Shown here piece by piece: positions 42,012 through 52,134 of a stretch of DNA of 56,500 nucleotides. The stretch spans positions 1 through 56,500 of the forward strand of contig NZ_JSVC01000034.1 of the NCBI RefSeq assembly GCF_000814475.1. The letters are read 5' to 3'. The notes beneath the pieces are model-generated. The model did not search any database. It saw only the letters and a list, made by a program, of their open reading frames with translations, and was not told where the DNA came from. The stretch comes from Flavihumibacter solisilvae. GTDB lineage: Bacteria > Bacteroidota > Bacteroidia > Chitinophagales > Chitinophagaceae. A program made the translations under genes and the position numbers. How positions within the stretch are numbered: the stretch's first letter is position 1; every line of letters begins with the position of its first letter.

Positions 42012-45000
42012 TCACTCCACCGCCACCACCACGTTCTTTCCGTACGCCCTTACGCCGGGCTGATACATGCACTGCAGCGACGGCAACCCGGTGCTGAAAA
42101 CTCCCTGCTTGGAAACAGTTACCTGGTAAGTCAGGGTTGACGTGCCTGCCGGGATACTTTCAGCGAAGAATTGGTAGCCGGCATCCCTGATCGACTTGTA
42201 GTAGGAAATCCCGTTTTCATATTCATGTCCACTCCGGTCGTTGAGTGGCTCGAAACATGCAGCCCGTCTGTCATCAAGAAATACATATTTCAGCATGCGC
42301 CGCGTTTCAATGGATAGCCGAACCTCAACCTTGTCGCCAGGCTTCAGCCGGAAAGCGGCTGGATCGATCGTTTCCCATGTATTAGCAGCTGAATTGTATA
42401 GGCGGTAGATCTTGCTGATCCTAACGGGACTGGACTCTGCCACATCCTGCATGTCGGAAAAGTAATACAGCATTATTTCGCCGGTGGTAGTATCATTATT
42501 TGTTCGACTAACTGTTAACTCACCTGGTATTGGTCCGCCTTGCAACAACACAATGTCTGCCAGTTTCCCGGTTAATAAATTGTCGGTTACCCGCAATGAA
42601 TTTTTGTTCCATTCTGTGTTGAGTCCGGAAGGAGTGCTGCGGGCATGTCCCGGATGCTTTACCAAGAGGTTTGCCACTGCAGCTGTCGCCTTTGTCGTTC
42701 CCCAGGCATGGTCACTCTTTGCCCGGAGCAGCCACCTGATGATGCCATCAACTATTTCGGGCGACGAACCCGCTGTCTCAAATGCTTCCGCGATCATGGC
42801 GATACACTCATCTTTGGATACGTTGAGGTCGTCTGTATCCGACAGCGCTTTCCATCTTGTACCGGTCTCGTCGTTTATTGCCTGCTGGCGGATAGTCTCA
42901 AGCTGTAACTGCGCCTTTCGGTATAGTGGCGACCCGGGTTGTGCATAACGGAGGGTTACAGTGATCAACAGGGCTTCCAGTTTAATCGGCATCCTTCCTG
43001 CTAACTGCCAGGAATCCTCCAGCGCACGGTCCGCTTTGAGTTTTAAAGAGTCCTTCATCGGGTAATCCGATTTCCAGTAGGTCCGGGCATATAGGTATTT
43101 CAGCGGATCGTCCTGGTTAAGGATATTTCCAAATTGGCTGTCACAATATTTTACAAGGTTCCGGATAAAGGTGTTGAATTTTTCATCATACAGGCTCTCT
43201 GGCCATAGCAGTTTATCCTGCTTCAATTTTCCAAAACCGGCAAGCACGTATGTAGAAATATAACTGCTGCTTTTTCCCCCGTTGAACCAACTGACACCGC
43301 CATCTTCATTCCCGGCTTCAATGATTTTAGCCAACAGTTTTTTCACCTGCTCGCCGGCCGGCAGGGTGTCGAAAATCAACTTTAATTTTTGTTGGTTTAA
43401 CGCATGTGCGTGGGACAGTTGCAACCAGGGCATCGTTTGCTCTCCAGGTTCATAGGGGAGGGGAGCTAATCCAGAGCCGGCAGTATCGGACCTCAACCGG
43501 TTCCATGCCCTGGCAAGCCCGGTATCAGTGCGCAACATATTCCTGGCGGTTGTGTATGCCAGCAGCTTATTGAAGGTTTGCTCCGTACAACCATAGGGAT
43601 ATAAGGCCAGGTAGGGCAGTGCGTTGACCAGGGTTGACTGTGCCTGGGGTGAGATCCCAAGACTTAACGCATATGGTTCGGCGTTTGCTGGCAATGGCGA
43701 CAATGGCACCTGCACCGATGTTCCTTTATCGACAGTTACAGGCACCTGCCTGCTTACCAACACTTTCCGGGACAGAACCGGAATCGTGTATTCCTCCCCG
43801 TCAGAAAAATTCCCGGCCCTTGCCGCGACCCTTATCACCAGGGGATGCAAAAAATCAACCGGGACTGCCAGCCTGAAGGATACAAAACCATTAGAAGAAG
43901 AGTTAACGCTGATCCGCTGTTCAAATGATGTGAGCAATTTGTGGGTGAGATCCTCACCTGTCACTGCGTCCTCTATAATGCATTTCAAAGAACCTGAAAC
44001 ACCAATGGTATCAAGATTGATGATCCTTGTTTTGAGTACCAGCTGGTCGCCCTGGTAAAGAAACCTGGGCATATCGGTCTGAACCATTAACGGAAGCTGG
44101 CTCACGATCTTTCTTTCCTCGTAAATGAAAGTAGAGCGTTTGTCGTGCGCAAGCATTTTCCAGTTCCATTCCGTAACACTTTCCGGCATCGTGAAAGATA
44201 TATGGTACATGCCATCCCTGCCCGCATGTAGCTGTGGGTAAAAGAAAGCAGTTTCTGAAAAATTCTTCCGAATCTTAACTGGAAGCTCTTCCTTATTCTC
44301 CGGCAACTGTACAGGTCCTTTTGTACTCATGATCAATACGCCCCCTGCTGCGCGAGCACCATATAGTGCCGTCGCCTCTGCGCCTTTCAGTACTATCGAA
44401 CCAGTGATGGCATCCAGGTTCAAAGTGGAAAGATCTTTCTCATATACCTGGCCGTCAAGAATAACAAGCATTCCCTTGTAGGTTGACAGGGAAGCCACAC
44501 CACGTATCACAACAGCCGAGGCAGTCGATTGCAGTTTACGCTCGCCAGAATAAGCCATCACCACCACTTCTTGTAAACCAGCCGTATTCATGACGCTTAA
44601 ACCGGCAACGCTACCCTGCAATGCCCCCGCAAGGTCATGTTTTAAAACTTCTTCAGAAACCCGCTTCGAGTTTTTCCTGTTGATACTGCGATCCCAGTCA
44701 CTGCTTATCCCAACATGATTTTCCCTGTATGGAAGGTGCCATTCATGTGGCTCAATTTTTTCCAGTGAGGCATCATACATTCCAGTCATCAGTTCCATCG
44801 CTTTGTTCCCATCCCTGGTTTTTATGGAGACGTTGAAGGTTTCCTTTTCACCCGGAACAATTTTTTTGCGGTATTGCTCAATGATCAGCTCGGGATTTTC
44901 AGATACCTTCCCGGGTATGAATACCTGCTCTTCTTTCCTGTACAGTCGATTATTGAATACATAGATATGAGTCAGTAATACTCTTTCCACCGCGCCGGAT

Positions 45001-47948
45001 GGCAAACGATATTTCCACTCCTGTAGTCCCTTTTTCTCGGTCCGGGTGAAATATTCATATTTTTCTTTCAGACCTGACTTACTCTTTACCAGGTAAGTTA
45101 CCTGGTAAATGGAGTAGATTTCTCCCGCGCTGTTTCCACTATACCAATTGATCTCAATGGCCTCGCCAGTTGAACGGGTTACGAGGTGATGAAACGGATC
45201 CTTGAGCATTGGAAAGCTGCCATTGGCAGGGTCAAAGACCTTGAACGTTTTACTGTTAGTTCCCACGAGTAGGCCATCTTTATAACAATTCGCTTCAAGT
45301 TCAAAATAACCGCTGCCAATGATCTCTGCAGGTAAGGAAAATTTATTGTTTTCACCCGTTGTATAGGTTGTCGTGTAAAGCAATTTTTCGCCATCGCTTA
45401 TCTCATAGAGCTTAAGTTCCAGTGATTTGGCGAGAGGTTGACTTAACGCTGTTTTGGCGCTAATGAAAACGGGGGACAGCTTATTCTTTTCGAAGGCTGT
45501 AGGAATACGAATATCGATCATCACCGGCGTGGATTCCAGGTTAACCTCCAAAGACTCCTCGTGATTTTCCCCGGTTCCATCAATTGCTGTGACTGTGATG
45601 CCATACCAGTTTCTCTTCTCTTTGCCTTCCAGCATCAAACGCCTTACCAGCGTATCATTGATCCGCAAATCATATTCACCTTTAGCATTTGTTTGCACTT
45701 CACCCTGCAGGAACAATTTTTCGCTATAACCACTAGATTTCACCTGGTATCGCAAAGTGACATTATTCATTGAAGCGCCGGTAAATGACCTGGCAATCAT
45801 TTTCACGTCGAACGGATCGCCTAAGTATATTTCGCCCTCAGGTTTTTTCAGCACCAGTTCGAAAGTGGGTCTTTTGTATTCTTCCACTTTGAATATGCCT
45901 TCGTTGTCATATGAATTTTCAAATTCCTCACAATAGAAATCCCACTCGCCGGTCGCTGCGTTTTTAGGGATCACGAAGGATCCTGCGAAAGAGCCGTATG
46001 CGTTAGGCAACACTTTAATGGAATCAACTTCCCGGCCGAAGCTGTCATTTATGTAGATGTTGATCCTTTTTTTGCCCAAATTCACCAGTAGCCGGTAATA
46101 CAGCTTTTTAATCGCAGAGTATCCCAGGTTCTTCCAGTTCAGAATTTCCATCTTGCCTGTCTTAGGATCCGGGGCCAGCAGGATTCCTTTGTAATGCACA
46201 GTTTGCCCGGGACGGTAAACAGAGCGATCCGTGAAAATATTCACCTTAACATTGTCTTCATAGAATTCCATCAGGTTGTCATAATCCTCTTTGTTGTAGG
46301 TATCCTGGTTGTTATAATTTTTGCTTTCATTGGCCCAGGTAGCCAGTGTGTCCAGTCCTTGGTAAATGGTGACCGAGGCTGATTTCTTTTTCGGATTGAT
46401 CAGGTAGCCGGCTTCATTGACCTGCAGTGGCTTGTTGATGCCTCCAATTAACACATTGGCGCCTTTAAGTGGCTGGCCGGTTTTCCTGTCTAGGGTAAAG
46501 AGCCGGCTGTCATTTTTGATCATCACGATATTGGTCACGTGGATGGGCAGGAATTCAATCCGTGTATTGCCTTCAACAAGGGGCTGGTCTGAGTAAAGGA
46601 ACATATACTTGCCGTATGCAAGTGGACTGGTGTGAACGATTGTATCATGCCAATGGAAATCTAATCGCGCCAGTGTTGTATGTATACCGCTGTCGGCTTT
46701 AGGCTGCGCCAACAAAAAAGAAATTCCTTTGTCGTCTAAGTGATCTCTTGTTTCCTTTACCCTTACGGTGCGGTAATACAATTTTCCGATATTCCTGAAT
46801 TTTAGTTCTATCGGGATCGGCTCACCCGGAAGCTGGTAGACGTTAAATGAAAAGTGGAACTCCGGCTTTACGATCTTTTTTTCCATGGTCGCCAGTAGCT
46901 GGTCCAGGACCGGGAAGCTGTCGAGTGTTGTTTTATGCCGGTGATACAGGTCCAGTGTCCTCCTGTAAATGCCATTGACCAGGGTGTCCCCCTCTCTGTA
47001 TTTTGAGGCTTTTTCATTCCAGGCAAGACACAGCTGGAATACGCCGTTTGCCCTGGCTATCGGGTATTGGGAATTTAGCAATCGCTGAAGATATGCTTCG
47101 TAAAGTGCATGTTTGGTACTGTCATCAACTCCCTGTTGGTAGAAACGCTTACGGGCCAGTGATTCAATGTAGTAGAATATTCCCGGTGATTTAAGGTGCG
47201 TATTTGCCCAGTCTTTGAAGCAGTTGTAAACTTCCAGGTTCCTTTTGTCGAAATAAATTGCAGGGTCAGTCATGCTGAAAAACTCATCCTGGCTTAAGTT
47301 TAGCCAATCAAGCCGTTCAATGAATTTATAGGATAGCCGATCAAGAAATTCTACCTGTTCGGCATAGGCTATATCAGTGAACCTGGGTTCAAACAGGAAA
47401 GTTTCGGGACTCGAAGAAAGCCAAAGCAATTGCCTGCCGTCTGTATAGTTGAAGTTTTTTGCTTCCCGCAAGGCTTGTGAAAGATGTTGGAGAATAATAG
47501 AGTCAAGTTCACCAATCCCGATCGTGCCGTAATTGACTTCATCATTGGCGCCTGAAAATGCCTGCTTATTCCTGGTATTAAAAAATCTGTGCCGGAACTC
47601 TTTCAGCCTTTCTGCTTTCGTGAGGTGGGTGATTGCAGTAAACAACGATGGCGATGTACTGTGCTTAAGTATGCTGTCCATGTATGCACTGTTCCGCAGG
47701 AACATGCTGTCTTCGCTCCTGATGTCGGCTATTTTCAGCAGGTTATGGAAGCACCTTGCAACTGTTACGTCATCATTTTCCCGGATTGCCTTTTCCTTGT
47801 ACTGCAATAATTTCCCTTTTACATCTTCTAAAAGCCAGCGCCGCCTGATACTCGTTTCAATATCAGTCCAGTTAATGGAGGATTGTTGTGCATAGGTATG
47901 AACCGAAGAAAGTAGGATAAAAACAGCGGTTCGGATAAGGTGCTTCAT
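42012..47948 (-). CDS. alpha-2-macroglobulin family protein with TonB-plug-like insert
   Basis: A 1978-residue exported protein (signal MKHLIRTAVFILLSSVHTYA). MG-type domains are present, with the MG2 signature TDRSVYRPGQTVHYKG near residue 577. About residues 1090-1205 look like a TonB-dependent-receptor plug (EVVVMAYS, VIRGVAS, ILDGQVYE, KGAEATALYGARAAGGVL). The macroglobulin core follows (WNWKMLAHD...), with an intact thioester motif CTEQ (Cys1454) in YPYGCTEQT, then the helical complement-like domain and a C-terminal receptor-like part. Such proteins trap proteases after bait cleavage. It lies 53 bases after the 48002 gene, an apparent two-gene operon. Confidence 0.9.
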   Translation of the reverse strand: MKHLIRTAVFILLSSVHTYAQQSSINWTDIETSIRRRWLLEDVKGKLLQYKEKAIRENDDVTVARCFHNLLKIADIRSEDSMFLRNSAYMDSILKHSTSPSLFTAITHLTKAERLKEFRHRFFNTRNKQAFSGANDEVNYGTIGIGELDSIILQHLSQALREAKNFNYTDGRQLLWLSSSPETFLFEPRFTDIAYAEQVEFLDRLSYKFIERLDWLNLSQDEFFSMTDPAIYFDKRNLEVYNCFKDWANTHLKSPGIFYYIESLARKRFYQQGVDDSTKHALYEAYLQRLLNSQYPIARANGVFQLCLAWNEKASKYREGDTLVNGIYRRTLDLYHRHKTTLDSFPVLDQLLATMEKKIVKPEFHFSFNVYQLPGEPIPIELKFRNIGKLYYRTVRVKETRDHLDDKGISFLLAQPKADSGIHTTLARLDFHWHDTIVHTSPLAYGKYMFLYSDQPLVEGNTRIEFLPIHVTNIVMIKNDSRLFTLDRKTGQPLKGANVLIGGINKPLQVNEAGYLINPKKKSASVTIYQGLDTLATWANESKNYNNQDTYNKEDYDNLMEFYEDNVKVNIFTDRSVYRPGQTVHYKGILLAPDPKTGKMEILNWKNLGYSAIKKLYYRLLVNLGKKRINIYINDSFGREVDSIKVLPNAYGSFAGSFVIPKNAATGEWDFYCEEFENSYDNEGIFKVEEYKRPTFELVLKKPEGEIYLGDPFDVKMIARSFTGASMNNVTLRYQVKSSGYSEKLFLQGEVQTNAKGEYDLRINDTLVRRLMLEGKEKRNWYGITVTAIDGTGENHEESLEVNLESTPVMIDIRIPTAFEKNKLSPVFISAKTALSQPLAKSLELKLYEISDGEKLLYTTTYTTGENNKFSLPAEIIGSGYFELEANCYKDGLLVGTNSKTFKVFDPANGSFPMLKDPFHHLVTRSTGEAIEINWYSGNSAGEIYSIYQVTYLVKSKSGLKEKYEYFTRTEKKGLQEWKYRLPSGAVERVLLTHIYVFNNRLYRKEEQVFIPGKVSENPELIIEQYRKKIVPGEKETFNVSIKTRDGNKAMELMTGMYDASLEKIEPHEWHLPYRENHVGISSDWDRSINRKNSKRVSEEVLKHDLAGALQGSVAGLSVMNTAGLQEVVVMAYSGERKLQSTASAVVIRGVASLSTYKGMLVILDGQVYEKDLSTLNLDAITGSIVLKGAEATALYGARAAGGVLIMSTKGPVQLPENKEELPVKIRKNFSETAFFYPQLHAGRDGMYHISFTMPESVTEWNWKMLAHDKRSTFIYEERKIVSQLPLMVQTDMPRFLYQGDQLVLKTRIINLDTIGVSGSLKCIIEDAVTGEDLTHKLLTSFEQRISVNSSSNGFVSFRLAVPVDFLHPLVIRVAARAGNFSDGEEYTIPVLSRKVLVSRQVPVTVDKGTSVQVPLSPLPANAEPYALSLGISPQAQSTLVNALPYLALYPYGCTEQTFNKLLAYTTARNMLRTDTGLARAWNRLRSDTAGSGLAPLPYEPGEQTMPWLQLSHAHALNQQKLKLIFDTLPAGEQVKKLLAKIIEAGNEDGGVSWFNGGKSSSYISTYVLAGFGKLKQDKLLWPESLYDEKFNTFIRNLVKYCDSQFGNILNQDDPLKYLYARTYWKSDYPMKDSLKLKADRALEDSWQLAGRMPIKLEALLITVTLRYAQPGSPLYRKAQLQLETIRQQAINDETGTRWKALSDTDDLNVSKDECIAMIAEAFETAGSSPEIVDGIIRWLLRAKSDHAWGTTKATAAVANLLVKHPGHARSTPSGLNTEWNKNSLRVTDNLLTGKLADIVLLQGGPIPGELTVSRTNNDTTTGEIMLYYFSDMQDVAESSPVRISKIYRLYNSAANTWETIDPAAFRLKPGDKVEVRLSIETRRMLKYVFLDDRRAACFEPLNDRSGHEYENGISYYKSIRDAGYQFFAESIPAGTSTLTYQVTVSKQGVFSTGLPSLQCMYQPGVRAYGKNVVVAVE

Positions 47949-48001
47949 TCCGGTAGGGGTAAAGGTTAGTCTTGCGGCTAATTTAATTCGATATCAGCAT
48001 T

Positions 48002-49144
48002 TTATCGGGATTCCACTCCGTAAAATTTAAACCCATTATTCACTTTCACAAATTGAAAATTGTGTACCTGGTTGTTATACCAAACGCCGAAGTTTATCTG
48101 GGTTCTAATTGACACTTCGTAAATGATCAGCTTCCCTGGTTTGGAGGGACGAAAGTGGGAGGGCTCCATGTCCTGGTAATCTGTTGCGCTGATCTTAAAC
48201 TCACCGTTCTTCATATTGTTCCAAAGTTCACTGCCAGGAAGGATGGTCCTTGTAGAAGTTATGAAAGTATCAATTGGTTCCACATCATTATAAAAATCGG
48301 GTGAAGCAAATCCTTCACATACGGAACATACTACACTGTCGAGCGATAGTTGCTTTATTTTTTGTGTATCATTCCTGTTTATTGCTTCCAGTAGGTTTTC
48401 CCAGGCTTTGAGAAGTAGCTTTTTATCTTTTTTTGAAATTTTGTACTCACCGGAAAAAACAACGCTTTGGAGAGGGATATCGTGTGTTGTTGTGTCTGGA
48501 ACGCCAAAATAGCCTCTTGCCCGAAGTACGCCCCTTTTCTTAAGTTCAAAGAGTTCGTTCACATAGTTTCCGTAAACCGCAATGGCTTTGCCGCCAGCTA
48601 CCCTGTAGTACGGTTCCGGATAGTAGCGCCTGATTTCTTGTTTTTTCAACCTGGTTATATCAAATGAAACTTCGTCTGCAAATTCTAACACGACAGGCTT
48701 TACAGGATTGATTGTATCATCAGTCCGGTCATGATCATAAAAGTCATACGGCCCGGCCCATCTGCCATCGTTGGTCTTATACAGGTCCTGGTACTGGTAT
48801 TTTTCATGGTAGTATTTCCCGCTGTCTTCCACGAGATACAACAGTACTGTCGGATACTTTTCAAACGGTGGCCGGCCATAATGATCTAAGACAGTGAATT
48901 CTATAGTGTCGCTATTGTAGTTGCCGCAAACTATTTCGAGGATCCTGTACCTGGCAGTAAATATTGCGTCGAATGTAGCTTTTTCAGTCTTCACCACCTG
49001 CAGGTCTATTTTCTGACCGATAAAGACAAGCATGTTGCCCTGCCCCGAATTCTCCATGCAGCCTGTCATCCGGGTTTGCGAATTGGAGGATACTGCTACA
49101 AAGAGCAGCATGAATGGCAAGATGATTCGGGGAAGCTTTTTCAT
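48002..49144 (-). CDS. secreted protein of unknown function, partner of the macroglobulin
   Basis: A 380-residue exported protein (signal MKKLPRIILPFMLLFVAVSSNSQ). The N-terminal half is beta-rich (ARYRILEIVCGNYNSDTIEFTVLDHYG); the last ~130 residues (LKAWENLLEAINRNDTQKIKQLSLDSVVCSVCEG, ending QFVKVNNGFKFYG) resemble an NTF2/SnoaL-like or DUF4440-type fold, a tentative reading. It carries a CSVC pair. It is transcribed directly ahead of the macroglobulin, and two degraded copies of it lie beside macroglobulin sequence, so the two genes travelled together as a unit. Confidence 0.75.
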   Translation of the reverse strand: MKKLPRIILPFMLLFVAVSSNSQTRMTGCMENSGQGNMLVFIGQKIDLQVVKTEKATFDAIFTARYRILEIVCGNYNSDTIEFTVLDHYGRPPFEKYPTVLLYLVEDSGKYYHEKYQYQDLYKTNDGRWAGPYDFYDHDRTDDTINPVKPVVLEFADEVSFDITRLKKQEIRRYYPEPYYRVAGGKAIAVYGNYVNELFELKKRGVLRARGYFGVPDTTTHDIPLQSVVFSGEYKISKKDKKLLLKAWENLLEAINRNDTQKIKQLSLDSVVCSVCEGFASPDFYNDVEPIDTFITSTRTILPGSELWNNMKNGEFKISATDYQDMEPSHFRPSKPGKLIIYEVSIRTQINFGVWYNNQVHNFQFVKVNNGFKFYGVESR

Positions 49145-49160
49145 TGGAAAGAGTAGGGTT

Positions 49161-49171
49161 TGCTAAATATA
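49161..49171 (-). promoter_or_regulatory. conserved TATATTTAGCA block upstream of the 49144 gene
   Basis: Reading the minus strand, TATATTTAGCA lies 17 bases before the ATG and recurs in front of the degraded copy at 41980-41990. It is one base from the TAnnTTTG -7 consensus. Its conservation between the intact and remnant copies supports a promoter or leader function. Confidence 0.4.
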
Positions 49172-49264
49172 AAAATTCTCTTGAAGACCGGGAATTTTCC
49201 CGGTTGACATAAATTCAAACGAATGTTATTTTGTGATACGGGTAAATATTTAAAACAACTGTTT

Positions 49265-51514
49265 ATGAAGTTCAAAAATCTTTTTGACGGGCTTGTGAAA
49301 GACATACTCGAAGATCCCGACAGCAGCGCCATGTTCCGCGAATTTATTGATAGGTTTAAGGACCCAGTTAGATTGCTGGGAATACAAATTGATGGAGTGG
49401 AGGTGACGCAATCCATACAATACTTCCACGCCGACGAACACCTTACCTCCGCTGCAGATAGAGGGCCAGACAATTCTATTACCCTGGTTGTCGACAAACC
49501 TGCTATGGTTAGGGTATACGTAAGCAGTCGTATAACACCTGTGAATAACGTTACCGCCGAGGTTACTGTTCAACGGCGCCGTTATGGGGTGTGGGTTGAC
49601 GCGGAAAAGCTGACACAGCAATTTCCCGGATCGATAAATGCGGATACCTCCCCGGATTATGCAACGCGAAGGCGATCGCTATGGAATACGCTCAATTTTA
49701 TTATTCCTGCTGCTAACATGCGCGGCCGTATGCGACTGAAAGTAAAAATTACCTCCGGCGGTTCAGATCCACTCATCGCTGAAAAGACTATTGAGATTAG
49801 TGCTTTTCTCAAACAAACACTGCGTGTTCGCGGGATCCCCGTTCAATATTGGGGACCCGATAATGCCGGCAACCAGGTAAAGCTCAGCGCCCCAACTCTT
49901 GCAGATTTTCAAACCACCAGTGCAACAGCGGCGCAGATGTTCCCGGTATGCACCCAGCCTGATATTACTCTGGCAGGCACCTTCACATGGAGTAACCCGC
50001 TAACAGGTAATATGAAAGACGGTAACTGTCCCAAAAGTTGGGACGACCTGCTTTTCTGGCTTTCCATTGCCAAAGCCATCGACGGCAACAAAACCGACCG
50101 AACCTATTATGCGTTACTACCAAACAATATCCCGGTCGGCAATACAGGAGGCTGCGGGGGCGGAGGGGCTGTTGGCGCCGGGTTTATCAATCGCGGCATG
50201 AGTATGGCACATGAAATTGGTCATGTGTTCAACTTTTCTCATGCGCCTGGCTGCCTCCCTGCTGATGATAAAAAATTCGATACAAACTACCCCGCCTATG
50301 AACCCTATGATAGTGAGAGCAGCAAAATGGCCAGCATCGGAGAGTATGGTATCGACACTTCTGATAACTGGGTCTATGATCCGGCTTCAGCAAGAGATTT
50401 CATGTCTTACTGTCCCACACGCTGGATTTCCCTGTACCATTATAAGGCATTGATCGAAAATCCCATCCTGGATCCGCAGATCGTAAGCAGCAGCACTGAT
50501 GAGCTGCCTCCCTGGGTAGAGGAACAATATATCGATCCCCTTCGTGTGCCTGACCCAACACCGCCCTGGCTGGGGAGAAGATTGTTTGAAAAGATGGACC
50601 TTCCGCAGGTATCCGTTATCGTTATTAGTGGATTCACCCAGTTCGACCGGATCGACGTGCAAAGTGTGATGCGGCTGAAAACACGGTTATGGTCACAGGG
50701 CAGGGCCGTAAAAGACACCCTGGTGGAACTGCTCAATGCAAATAATGAGGTGGTAGACAGGCAGCAACTGTATAATCTCGAGACGCAGCCCTGCGGCTGT
50801 GGTTGCGGGGGGCATGGCAAGGCAGCTGCCGATACGATCGGCATCATACAAGCCATACTCCCCGACAGGGATGATATTGCTGCTATCCGGATCACCCGGA
50901 GCCAGGAAGAAATATGGTCGCGCCGGGCTCCTGCCGGAAGGCCGGAGATCAGGGATTTCAACGTCGAGGTACACGGTGAGGAGTTGTTCCTGTCCTGGGT
51001 AACCATTACCAATCAAAATACTATCGAACGATTCGTTCGCTATTCAACAGACAATGGCGCCGAATGGCACATGCTGGCGTTGAACCTTTCGGAAGACCGT
51101 TTGCAGGCTCCAGTCAGTAACCTGCCACCTGGTAACCTGGTATTACAGGTGTCTGTATCAGATGGCTTCCATACCGTCACCGCTCAAACGACCGTGGACA
51201 TTCCTCGTGCCAGCGGATCCGTTGCCATCATGTGGCCCACACAGGGTTGCGTGGTTAAATCTGATACTGCGCTGCATTGCTGGGGAATGGCATCAGATCC
51301 AAATGGCCAAGCCATTCCTGGAAGATCCCTGCGGTGGGAGCTCAATGGACAAGCCATTGGTGAAGGCACTGAGCTCTGGGCAGCCTTGCCACCATGGGAA
51401 AGCGAGCACTGCCTGAAACTGGTTGCCGGTGATGGTGACCGTGAGATTTCCACGAGTGTCAATTTCCTTGCAACTGCATCGGGAAAGAGGCCATACCGGA
51501 AAAGCGACTGTTAA
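49265..51514 (+). CDS. metzincin-like zinc metalloprotease, no signal peptide
   Basis: A 749-residue protein starting MKFKNLFDGLVKDI (49265). The zinc motif HEIGHVFNFSH (His316, Glu317, His320, His326) has the HExxHxxxxxH spacing of metzincins, and a Met-turn is seen downstream in RDFMSYCP. The usual Gly after the second His is replaced by Asn. A Gly/Cys-rich segment (GGCGGGGAVGAG) precedes the site, and a Cys cluster (CGCGCGGHG) lies near residue 515. C-terminal ~200 residues are beta-sandwich-like (SWVTITNQNTIERFVRYSTDNG). No signal is visible, so it is cytoplasmic or exported by another route. Confidence 0.8.
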   Translation: MKFKNLFDGLVKDILEDPDSSAMFREFIDRFKDPVRLLGIQIDGVEVTQSIQYFHADEHLTSAADRGPDNSITLVVDKPAMVRVYVSSRITPVNNVTAEVTVQRRRYGVWVDAEKLTQQFPGSINADTSPDYATRRRSLWNTLNFIIPAANMRGRMRLKVKITSGGSDPLIAEKTIEISAFLKQTLRVRGIPVQYWGPDNAGNQVKLSAPTLADFQTTSATAAQMFPVCTQPDITLAGTFTWSNPLTGNMKDGNCPKSWDDLLFWLSIAKAIDGNKTDRTYYALLPNNIPVGNTGGCGGGGAVGAGFINRGMSMAHEIGHVFNFSHAPGCLPADDKKFDTNYPAYEPYDSESSKMASIGEYGIDTSDNWVYDPASARDFMSYCPTRWISLYHYKALIENPILDPQIVSSSTDELPPWVEEQYIDPLRVPDPTPPWLGRRLFEKMDLPQVSVIVISGFTQFDRIDVQSVMRLKTRLWSQGRAVKDTLVELLNANNEVVDRQQLYNLETQPCGCGCGGHGKAAADTIGIIQAILPDRDDIAAIRITRSQEEIWSRRAPAGRPEIRDFNVEVHGEELFLSWVTITNQNTIERFVRYSTDNGAEWHMLALNLSEDRLQAPVSNLPPGNLVLQVSVSDGFHTVTAQTTVDIPRASGSVAIMWPTQGCVVKSDTALHCWGMASDPNGQAIPGRSLRWELNGQAIGEGTELWAALPPWESEHCLKLVAGDGDREISTSVNFLATASGKRPYRKSDC

Positions 51515-51520
51515 GTGGTG

Positions 51521-51545
51521 CAGGCCAACCTTCGCTATTGGCCTG
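51521..51545. terminator. bidirectional terminator hairpin between convergent genes
   Basis: CAGGCCAA and TTGGCCTG form an 8-bp stem with a 9-base loop, directly after the protease stop and overlapping the stop of the convergent gene. No long T run, so efficiency is uncertain. Confidence 0.5.
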
Positions 51546-52134
51546 AAGCTGTCAAAACTAAAACCGCAACCAGGTTAACGCCAAAGGCTATTCCCCAGTT
51601 CTTCCACACTTTGCCGCTTTTGATGCTTTTGGCCTTTTTTGTGTAGCCATTAAAGTAATCGGGTTTATTCATTAACTCAGCTGAAGGGTAATTAAGGTTG
51701 CTGTCCTTAGGTGTTGTTGTTGAGCAGGTGATGGCAGGTATCAATCCTAACAAGGGCGAAACTAAACCAGTTATAAGCGTTCCGCCACCTGCGCCTTTGT
51801 AACCCTTATAATGTTTTGAAGCATCGGATTGCCCCAGGTGATACAAATCTTCCCTGGAGTATTTGTCATATGGTTTTAATTCAACGTTTTTGGGTTCGTC
51901 TATAAACATATCCCTTGTCCCATTTGAATATCGGATCATCACAATTTCGGATTTAAGTAAGGAAAATGTCGGGCCCTCAAGGTTGTCGTATTTTTTATAT
52001 TTGATATCACTCTGGTTTACTTCCAGAACCTTAACTCTCATATCCTCTCCCGACCTTTTAGTTATAGTGTCCTGCGAAAAACAAACTGATACTGAGAATA
52101 GCATGCATAATGATGATAAGATTAATAGTTTCAT
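51535..52134 (-). CDS. secreted protein of unknown function with C-terminal hydrophobic segment
   Basis: A 199-residue exported protein (MKLLILSSLCMLFSVSVCFS signal). The first mature part follows a pattern common in Bacteroidota: ITKRSGEDMRVKVLEVNQSDIKYKKYDN, then LLKSEIVMIRYSNGTRD, a small beta domain. A Gly-rich, hydrophobic stretch (GAGGGTLITGLVSPLLGLIPAI) and a C-terminal helix (IAFGVNLVAVLVL) may insert in a membrane. Function unknown. Convergent with the protease gene and divergent from the coiled-coil gene at 52453. Confidence 0.65.
   Translation of the reverse strand: MKLLILSSLCMLFSVSVCFSQDTITKRSGEDMRVKVLEVNQSDIKYKKYDNLEGPTFSLLKSEIVMIRYSNGTRDMFIDEPKNVELKPYDKYSREDLYHLGQSDASKHYKGYKGAGGGTLITGLVSPLLGLIPAITCSTTTPKDSNLNYPSAELMNKPDYFNGYTKKAKSIKSGKVWKNWGIAFGVNLVAVLVLTASGQ

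Noticed and set aside
43624-44058. Plus-strand 144-codon frame in the macroglobulin gene
   Set aside because: Antisense shadow of the thioester-flanking region; no independent support.
50440-51012. Minus-strand 190-codon frame opposite the metalloprotease
   Set aside because: Antisense to a protein with clear zinc-site and Met-turn motifs; Ser-rich and without domain character.
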